The translations under genes were made by a program, and so were the position numbers. A stretch of DNA of 9,159 bases from DATBAK01 sp036787815 (GTDB taxonomy: Bacteria; Actinomycetota; Acidimicrobiia; IMCC26256; PALSA-610), in assembly GCA_036787815.1 (NCBI GenBank), contig DAIQOP010000151.1:1-9159 (forward strand), given 5' to 3'. A model generated the notes under the pieces. That model was not told the origin of the DNA, did not search any database, and was given only the letters and a program-made list of their open reading frames with translations. Positions 1-9,159 of this stretch are shown here, piece after piece. Positions within the stretch are counted from its first letter, which is position 1; each line of letters starts with the position of its first letter.

Positions 1-1616
1 AGGTGCGTGTCGGTGATCCGATAGTCGATCGCGCACGCGGTCGCGTCGGCGTGGTGCTCGATGTTCGTGAGCGCCTCTTGCAGCAGCCGCCACAGCTCTT
101 GCTCGACCTGGTAGGGCACGTGCCGCTCTACCCGGCTGCGCCAGTGCACGATCACGCCGGTGCGTTCTTCGTAGCGGGCGAGATACTCGCGCGCGACGTG
201 GTCGAGGTCGGCGTCTTCGCTCACTCCCGCGCGCAGTTGGTAGAGGGTCTCGCGCAGCTCGCCGACGATCCCGCGCACGACCTCGTGCAGCTCGCCCAAC
301 GCGTCGCGATCCTCGTCGTGTGCGCGCCCTGCGAGCCGTTCGAGCTCGAACGCGATGTACGCCAGCGACTGCGCCAGCCGGTCGTGCAGATCGCGGGCGA
401 TGCGCGCGCGTTCGGCTTCGGCCCCGAAGCGCCGCAGCCGCATGAACCACAGCGCGTTGTCGACGGCGAGTGCGAAGGGCCCCGTGACGCCGGTCAGCAG
501 GCCCATGTCGTCGGGCGTGTAGCGAGCGGGAGACGTGTCCTCGACCGCGATCAGGGCGACGACCCGACCGCGTGCTCGCAGCGGCGCGTACATGCCGCTC
601 CTGGCCATCGGTGAGCAACCGCGACCGTTGTTGCCCGCGAGGAGATCGGTCTCGAGCACCGGCCGACCGTGGTCGAGCACGGCCCGCAGCGGGTCGGCCA
701 GCATGTCGCCGCGCAGCTGGCGGGGCGTGCGGACGCCTTCGGAGAGCTCGGCCGTCCATTCGTCGCGTGTGCCGTCGCGCACGAGCAGGACGAGCGATCC
801 GAACTCGAACAGTGAGCGGAGGCGCGTGCGGGTGGAGTCGATGACTTCGTGGAGGTCGAGCGACGCGGGCAGTGTCTGCGCGACACCGTGCAGGGCGACG
901 AGCAACTCGTTGGCCGTCGTCAGGCGCGTGACCTGATCCCAAGCCAGCTCCTGGTGCAGGCCGAGCTCGTCGACGAGCCTCCGCGCGAACGCGCCGAGCA
1001 CACCGCAGAGCAAGAGCAGGATGCCGACCTCGGCCGCGGCGCGCTGCACCTGCGGGTCGTGGAACTTCACGAGCACCACGACCATGATGACGATGAACCC
1101 GGCGTACGCGAAGCCCGCGGTGCGTCGGCGGCCGACGCCGTAGCCCGCGAGCACCACCGGAACCGCGGTGGCGAGGACGAACGGGCTCGTGAAGCCTCCG
1201 GTCGCGACGACGACCGCCCCGACCAACGCAGCTTCTGCGCCGACCCACGCGTGCAGCCGGCGGTCGGGAGGGTCGAGGCGTACGGGGCGCACGGTCTGGG
1301 CGACACCGAACGTCGCCAACGCGAGGCCGGCGAGCACGAACATCGGCCGGGGCGGTGTCCTGATCGCGACCGAGAGCAGACCGAGGCTGATCGCGGCCCA
1401 GCGCAACGATCCGACGAGCGTGGTGAGCCGGTGGTCGAGATCGAGCGTCGTCGACGGGCGCGACGGCGGGGGTGGCGGCTGCTCGCCGCCGCGGGCGGCG
1501 AGGTCGGCGATACCGGCGGCCGTCAGCGCGAATCCGGTGCCCATGAGGGGCGCGTCGGAATCGGAGCGGTCGGTACCCGCGGGAGCGCCGGGAGGCGCAT
1601 AGGTCGTTCGGCCCAT
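1..1616 (-). CDS. Sensor histidine kinase, GAF and HisKA_3 type (C-terminus cut by window edge)
   Basis: Membrane-bound two-component sensor that should autophosphorylate on His and pass phosphate to a NarL/LuxR-type response regulator, which is not in the window. Reading down from an ATG at 1616-1614, the frame is open to the left edge (about 538 residues). Residues 1-60 are a Pro-rich cytoplasmic leader. Residues about 62-210 hold five or six hydrophobic segments. A helical linker (to about 245) leads to a GAF-like domain (about 245-388) ending in GMYAPLRARGRVVALIAVE. The HisKA_3 phosphoacceptor motif ERARIARDLHD follows, with His411. The N box of the HATPase_c domain, EALTNIEHH, has Glu514 and Asn518. 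The G boxes lie beyond the edge. A second in-frame ATG at 1544-1542 is an alternative start. The family is clear from the His and N boxes; the signal sensed cannot be told. The gene is divergent from coaE. Confidence 0.9.
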   Translation of the reverse strand, partial: MGRTTYAPPGAPAGTDRSDSDAPLMGTGFALTAAGIADLAARGGEQPPPPPSRPSTTLDLDHRLTTLVGSLRWAAISLGLLSVAIRTPPRPMFVLAGLALATFGVAQTVRPVRLDPPDRRLHAWVGAEAALVGAVVVATGGFTSPFVLATAVPVVLAGYGVGRRRTAGFAYAGFIVIMVVVLVKFHDPQVQRAAAEVGILLLLCGVLGAFARRLVDELGLHQELAWDQVTRLTTANELLVALHGVAQTLPASLDLHEVIDSTRTRLRSLFEFGSLVLLVRDGTRDEWTAELSEGVRTPRQLRGDMLADPLRAVLDHGRPVLETDLLAGNNGRGCSPMARSGMYAPLRARGRVVALIAVEDTSPARYTPDDMGLLTGVTGPFALAVDNALWFMRLRRFGAEAERARIARDLHDRLAQSLAYIAFELERLAGRAHDEDRDALGELHEVVRGIVGELRETLYQLRAGVSEDADLDHVAREYLARYEERTGVIVHWRSRVERHVPYQVEQELWRLLQEALTNIEHHADATACAIDYRITDTH

Positions 1617-1712
1617 GTGATCAATGTCGGCGCGTGGCGCCAGGAATGAAGCGGAAGGTGCTGCGTGGGGGCCGCCGTCTGCGGTGGGGCCGCCTCCGTA
1701 GACTGCGCCGCC
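1617..1712. promoter_or_regulatory. Divergent intergenic region between kinase gene and coaE
   Basis: This 96-base gap must carry the promoters of both flanking genes. On the plus strand TAGACT (1699-1704) fits the actinobacterial -10 pattern TANNNT and ends 8 bases before the GTG chosen for coaE, so that mRNA may be leaderless. No convincing -35 is visible. A GC-rich element (GTGGGGGCCGCC at 1665-1676) recurs almost exactly at 1684-1694. On the minus strand I see only a weak AT-rich stretch next to the kinase ATG and no clear Shine-Dalgarno. The -10 is a pattern match and inference, not a mapped start. Confidence 0.5.
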
Positions 1713-2321
1713 GTGCAGATGATCGGCCTCACGGGGGGCATCGGATCGGGGAAGTCGACCGTGGCCGCACTGCTGGCGGCCAAGGGGGCGGTCGTCGTCG
1801 ACGCCGACGCCATCGCCCGGCAGGTCGTCGAGCCGGGTTCGCCGGTGCTCGACCGGCTGGCCGAGCGTTTCGGCGTCGACATCGTCGGCCCCGACGGGCA
1901 TCTCGACCGGGCGCGCTTGGCGGAGCGGGCCTTCGTCGACGAGGAATCGCGGCGGGATCTCGACGCGATCACCCACCCCGCGATCGGCGAGGAGTTCCTG
2001 CGCCAGGTTGCCGCGGCGCCCGAGGGTGGGGTCGTCGTGCACGACGTGCCGTTGCTGGTGGAGTCGAAGAACCCGGCGCAGTACCGCGGCGTGATCGTCG
2101 TCGAGGCGCCGCGCGAGCTGCGGCTCGCCCGGCTCGAGGCGCGGGGGATTCCCGTTGCCGATGCCGAGCGCCGCATGGCGCAGCAGGCCACCGACGAGCA
2201 GCGCCGCGAGATCGCGACATGGGTGCTCGACAACTCGGGCGACCTCGACGCGCTGGAGGCGCAGGTCGATGCGATCTGGCCCGAGCTCGTCCGCTTCGCC
2301 GGCGAAGAGCCGGAGAAGTAG
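1713..2321 (+). CDS. coaE: Dephospho-CoA kinase
   Basis: Catalyses the last step of coenzyme A synthesis: ATP-dependent phosphorylation of the ribose 3'-OH of dephospho-CoA, in the cytosol. The 202-residue protein opens with MIGLTGGIGSGKST, a P-loop with Lys14 and Ser15. The DADAIARQVV motif (Asp32, the likely catalytic base) follows, then THP (His88-Pro89) and HDVPLLVE (about 109-116). Near the C-terminus, RRMAQQ and VLDNSGDLDAL are typical of the family. Length is normal for a single-domain CoaE; the extra C-terminal UPF0157/GrpB-like domain of the mycobacterial enzyme is absent. I chose the GTG at 1713 because it lies two codons before the conserved MIGLTGG and 8 bases after a TAGACT -10 element. 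An upstream in-frame GTG at 1665 would add 16 non-conserved residues and lies before that -10. A 215-base gap follows before uvrB. Confidence 0.95.
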   Translation: MQMIGLTGGIGSGKSTVAALLAAKGAVVVDADAIARQVVEPGSPVLDRLAERFGVDIVGPDGHLDRARLAERAFVDEESRRDLDAITHPAIGEEFLRQVAAAPEGGVVVHDVPLLVESKNPAQYRGVIVVEAPRELRLARLEARGIPVADAERRMAQQATDEQRREIATWVLDNSGDLDALEAQVDAIWPELVRFAGEEPEK

Positions 2322-2523
2322 AGCCGATCCGGCCGAGCGCGCGGCGCGACCGGAGGAATGCTCGGGCTTCAGTACGCGTGAGGCGTACTCACGGCCGAGA
2401 GAACGCCGGAAATGCGGACCCGCGGCTCGCCGAGACCCGCACACCGGCAAACGAACCCTCCGCACACCCGACCCGGTCGTGCGCCGGTGAGCCGCTCCAG
2501 GAGTAAGTGTCACAGGGCACCGG
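2322..2523 (+). other. Intergenic spacer between coaE and uvrB
   Basis: I see no convincing gene in this spacer. It holds the nested inverted repeats at 2371-2393. It has no LexA-type palindrome and no T-run that would mark a classical terminator. An AGGAG at 2499-2503 lies only 3 bases before a GTG at 2507, which is the longer alternative start for uvrB. Open frames here are continuations of out-of-frame coaE shadows. Confidence 0.5.
2371..2393 (+). repeat. Two overlapping, mutually exclusive inverted repeats
   Basis: AGTACGC (2371-2377) is the exact reverse complement of GCGTACT (2383-2389), with loop GTGAG. CGTGAG (2377-2382) is the exact reverse complement of CTCACG (2388-2393), with loop GCGTA. 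The loop of each hairpin forms most of one arm of the other, so only one can form at a time. The site lies 49 bases after the coaE stop and about 130 bases before the proposed uvrB start. It could be a 3'-end structure of coaE mRNA, an operator, or an attenuator-like switch. No U-tract follows. The repeats are directly seen; the role is unknown. Confidence 0.6.
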
Positions 2524-2529
2524 TACGAT
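2524..2529 (+). promoter_or_regulatory. Putative -10 element for leaderless uvrB mRNA
   Basis: TACGAT matches the actinobacterial TANNNT -10 pattern and ends 7 bases before the GTG at 2537. This is the spacing expected if transcription starts at or next to the start codon. No clear -35 hexamer is visible 16-18 bases upstream. If correct, the longer uvrB reading frame beginning at 2507 would start upstream of its own transcript. Confidence 0.5.
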
Positions 2530-2536
2530 CGATCTC

Positions 2537-4564
<2,028 letters not shown>

Positions 4565-4570
4565 CGTCGG

Positions 4571-4584
4571 CGAACATGCGTTCG
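4571..4584 (+). promoter_or_regulatory. LexA (SOS) box upstream of uvrA
   Basis: CGAACATGCGTTCG matches the Gram-positive/actinobacterial LexA operator CGAAC-N4-GTTCG with both arms perfect. The following A (4585) extends the right arm to GTTCGA, as in the mycobacterial TCGAAC-N4-GTTCGA consensus; only the leftmost T is replaced, by G. The box starts 7 bases after the uvrB stop and overlaps the proposed -35 of the uvrA promoter, an ideal place for repression. It implies DNA-damage induction of uvrA. lexA itself is not in the window. Confidence 0.88.
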
Positions 4585-4608
4585 ATCAGCCCGCCGGCCG
4601 GGTAACCT
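4581..4608 (+). promoter_or_regulatory. Putative uvrA promoter
   Basis: TTCGAT (4581-4586) as -35 and TAACCT (4603-4608, fitting TANNNT) as -10 are separated by 16 bases. The right arm of the LexA box covers the -35. Transcription would start around 4615-4618, giving either a leader of about 20 bases before the uvrA GTG or a leaderless message beginning at the ATG at 4618. The placement is inferred from pattern and from the LexA box. Confidence 0.6.
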
Positions 4609-4617
4609 GAGGCGCAG

Positions 4618-4637
4618 ATGAGCCAAGGCGAAGCGGT

Positions 4638-4641
<4 letters not shown>
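4618..4641 (+). CDS. Possible 7-codon leader ORF (MSQGEAV) coupled to uvrA
   Basis: An ATG lies 9 bases after the TAACCT -10 element, so the transcript may begin at or just before it. It encodes MSQGEAV and stops at TGA 4639-4641. That stop overlaps the uvrA GTG start at 4638 in a GTGA arrangement, typical of translational coupling. uvrA itself has only a weak AAGG (4625-4628) as Shine-Dalgarno, so coupling would explain its initiation. The ORF may be chance: seven codons are too few for coding statistics. Confidence 0.3.
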
Positions 4642-7684
<3,043 letters not shown>

Positions 7685-7688
<4 letters not shown>

Positions 7689-8422
7689 CCGATACCGACC
7701 CGGACTCCGATCCCTGGGAACGGCACGCGCAATGGTGGCAGGACAAGTTCACCGACGGCGTCGACGCGGAGTACGAGGAGCAGATCCTCCCGATCGTCGA
7801 GGGCTACCTCGGCGGCTACGGGCGGGTGCTCGACATCGGCACCGGTGAGGGGCAGGTCGCCCGCCGGCTCGCCCGGGCGGGCGCGGGCCCCATTGTCGGC
7901 CTCGACCCCACCATGGGCCAGCTCCACGCCGCCGTGGCCCGCGGCGGCGGGGTGCACTACGCCCGGGCCTCGGCCGAACGGCTCCCGGTGGCCACGGCCA
8001 GCATGGACGCCGTGGTCGCCTGCCTGGTCTTCGAGCACCTTCCCGACCACGTGGCACCCCTGCGGGAGGTGGCCCGGGTGCTGCGCCCGGGGGGTCGATT
8101 CGTGTGGTGCCTCAACCACCCGCTGCTCCAGACCCCCGGTTCGGGCTGGATCGACGACCACATCCTCGAGGAGCAGTACTGGCGGGTCGGGGCCTACCTC
8201 GACGACGACATCAGCCTCGAAGAGCTCGAACCCGGAGTGGTGCTTCCCTTCGTCCACCGCCCGCTCGGCCGATATGTGAACACGATGATCGAATCGGGCC
8301 TCACCCTCACCCGCATGGACGAGCCGGCGCCCCCGCCCGGTTTCCTCGCCCGCGCGCCCGAGTACCTGGCCGCCGCTTCGATTCCCCGGCTCCTGGTGCT
8401 CGTCGCCGAGCGCACCGGGTAG
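7685..8422 (+). CDS. Class I SAM-dependent methyltransferase
   Basis: Predicted soluble methyltransferase of the Methyltransf_11 type; substrate unknown. The 245 residues begin with an acidic, Trp-rich stretch (WERHAQWWQDKF, about 11-22). Then come motif I VLDIGTGEG (48-56), which binds S-adenosylmethionine, and GLDPT with Asp74 at the end of strand beta 2. ASAERLP and CLVFEHLPDH (motif IV region) follow, then LREVARVLRPGGRFVWCLNH (post-motif region). The C-terminal part (ILEEQYWRVGAYLDDD and onward) is probably the substrate-binding cap. The GTG start overlaps the uvrA stop in GTGA, implying translational coupling and the same transcript, hence possible SOS co-induction. The same frame stays open far upstream through uvrA, but that part is antisense-like shadow with no methyltransferase features. 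I am confident of the fold and not of the role. Confidence 0.92.
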
Positions 8423-8432
8423 CGGCACCCCG

Positions 8433-9159
8433 ATGGACGCCCCCGCGGCGGCCCTCCTGCCCGCACGGGACGGCACCCCAACCACGCCGTCGGGCCCGAC
8501 GACGCGTGGCGCGCGCCGCGATGCACCTCCGCATGCCGGCGGCGCCGGTCCGACGCTCGGTGCGCTTCGAGATCTCGTCGCACGACCGCTCGTGGCCGCG
8601 GTCGTCCTGCTCGTCTGTTACCTGGGCGCGGCGGCGCTGAACAACCCGCGCGGGTTCCTCGGCACCGACACCGGCGCGAAGGTCGCGACCCTCCAGGTCA
8701 TGCAGAGCCGGCATTCGTTCGTTCCCGACGCGGGCTACTGGGCCGCGGCGGACGACCCGTCCGGTTCGCTGCACCCGCTCTACGACACGCGGCGCGTCGG
8801 CAGCCACTACGTCGCGGTCACGACGCTCCCGATGATCCTGCTCGCGCGTCCACTCTGGGCGCTCGGTGGCGATCGCCTCGCCCTGCTGCTCCCGATGCTC
8901 GGCGCGGTCGCGGTGGCCGCCGCGGCTCGTGCGCTCGCGAAGCGGCTCGGATCGCGGGCACCCGCGACCGTGTTCTGGGTCATCGGCCTCGGTTCCCCGA
9001 TGTTCCTCTACGCACTCGACCTCTGGGAGCACACTCTCGGCCTCGCGTGCATGGCGTGGGCGATCGTGTTGCTCCACGACACGTGGTCGAAGCACGCGTC
9101 GTGGCGGGCCGCGATCGGTGCCGGAGTGCTCTTCGGCCTGGGTGCGACGATGCGCACCC
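8433..9159 (+). CDS. Multi-pass membrane protein, GT-C glycosyltransferase-like (3' end outside window)
   Basis: Begins 10 bases after the methyltransferase stop and runs off the right edge after 242 codons. Residues 1-50 are Pro/Ala/Gly-rich and probably disordered and cytosolic. The first membrane segment is about 53-69 (LVAAVVLLVCYLGAAAL). A polar loop follows with NNPRGFLGTDTGAK (Asp79), then YDTRRVGSHYVAVTTLP. At least four more hydrophobic segments come next, including LALLLPMLGAVAVAAAA and the stretch through FLYALDLWEHTLGLACMAW. An acidic residue in the first extracytoplasmic loop followed by many helices is typical of GT-C enzymes using polyprenyl-phosphate sugars. With no complete sequence this stays a fold-level guess; a plain uncharacterised membrane protein is the alternative. 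No strong Shine-Dalgarno precedes the ATG. The short gap suggests it belongs to the uvrA transcript. Confidence 0.75.
   Translation, partial: MDAPAAALLPARDGTPTTPSGPTTRGARRDAPPHAGGAGPTLGALRDLVARPLVAAVVLLVCYLGAAALNNPRGFLGTDTGAKVATLQVMQSRHSFVPDAGYWAAADDPSGSLHPLYDTRRVGSHYVAVTTLPMILLARPLWALGGDRLALLLPMLGAVAVAAAARALAKRLGSRAPATVFWVIGLGSPMFLYALDLWEHTLGLACMAWAIVLLHDTWSKHASWRAAIGAGVLFGLGATMRT

Noticed and set aside
3..1649. Long plus-strand open frames opposite the histidine kinase
   Set aside because: The minus strand in this region encodes a coherent kinase with H and N boxes, while the plus-strand frames show no motifs.
1665..1694. Near-duplicate GTGGGGGCCGCC elements upstream of coaE as a regulator site
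   Set aside because: Short GC-rich repeats arise easily at this base composition; there is no symmetry or other support.
2358..2381. Mini-ORF MLGLQYA with GGAGG just upstream, between coaE and uvrB
   Set aside because: The Shine-Dalgarno is only one base from the ATG, too close to work, and nothing couples the ORF to a following gene.
2371..2393. Classical rho-independent terminator after coaE
   Set aside because: Stems of 6-7 pairs are present but no T-run follows, so I report a structural repeat and not a terminator.

Overview
The window is high-GC DNA, probably from an actinobacterium. The UvrA and UvrB sequences, the Gram-positive-type LexA box, the GTG starts and the TANNNT -10 elements placed right before start codons all point that way. 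A deep actinobacterial lineage such as Acidimicrobiia is possible, but I cannot prove it from this sequence alone.

Layout. Positions 1-1616, minus strand: a membrane-anchored sensor histidine kinase (transmembrane segments, GAF-like domain, HisKA_3, start of the ATPase domain), cut off by the left edge. A 96-base divergent gap follows. Then, all on the plus strand: coaE (dephospho-CoA kinase, 1713-2321); a 215-base gap holding two overlapping, mutually exclusive inverted repeats; uvrB (2537-4564); a 73-base gap with a perfect-arm LexA/SOS box on the -35 region of a promoter, followed by a possible 7-codon leader ORF; uvrA (4638-7688); a class I SAM-dependent methyltransferase (7685-8422) overlapping uvrA by 4 bases; and a multi-pass membrane protein resembling GT-C glycosyltransferases (8433 to the right edge, incomplete).

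How the genes work together. UvrA and UvrB are the damage-recognition half of nucleotide excision repair; uvrC is not in the window. CoaE makes coenzyme A and is a housekeeping neighbour. The SOS box sits between uvrB and uvrA rather than in front of uvrB, so the sequence predicts damage induction of uvrA and its downstream genes, with uvrB transcribed from its own promoter. The methyltransferase and membrane protein look co-transcribed with uvrA; whether they have a repair-related role is unknown.

I see no RNA gene, mobile element, CRISPR array or replication origin. The genes are mostly ordinary. The points most worth a second look are regulatory (the SOS box, a recurrent leaderless-start pattern, the tiny leader ORF, the nested hairpins) and the basic low-complexity additions to UvrA and UvrB. 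I do not see convincing evidence for a wholly new system.
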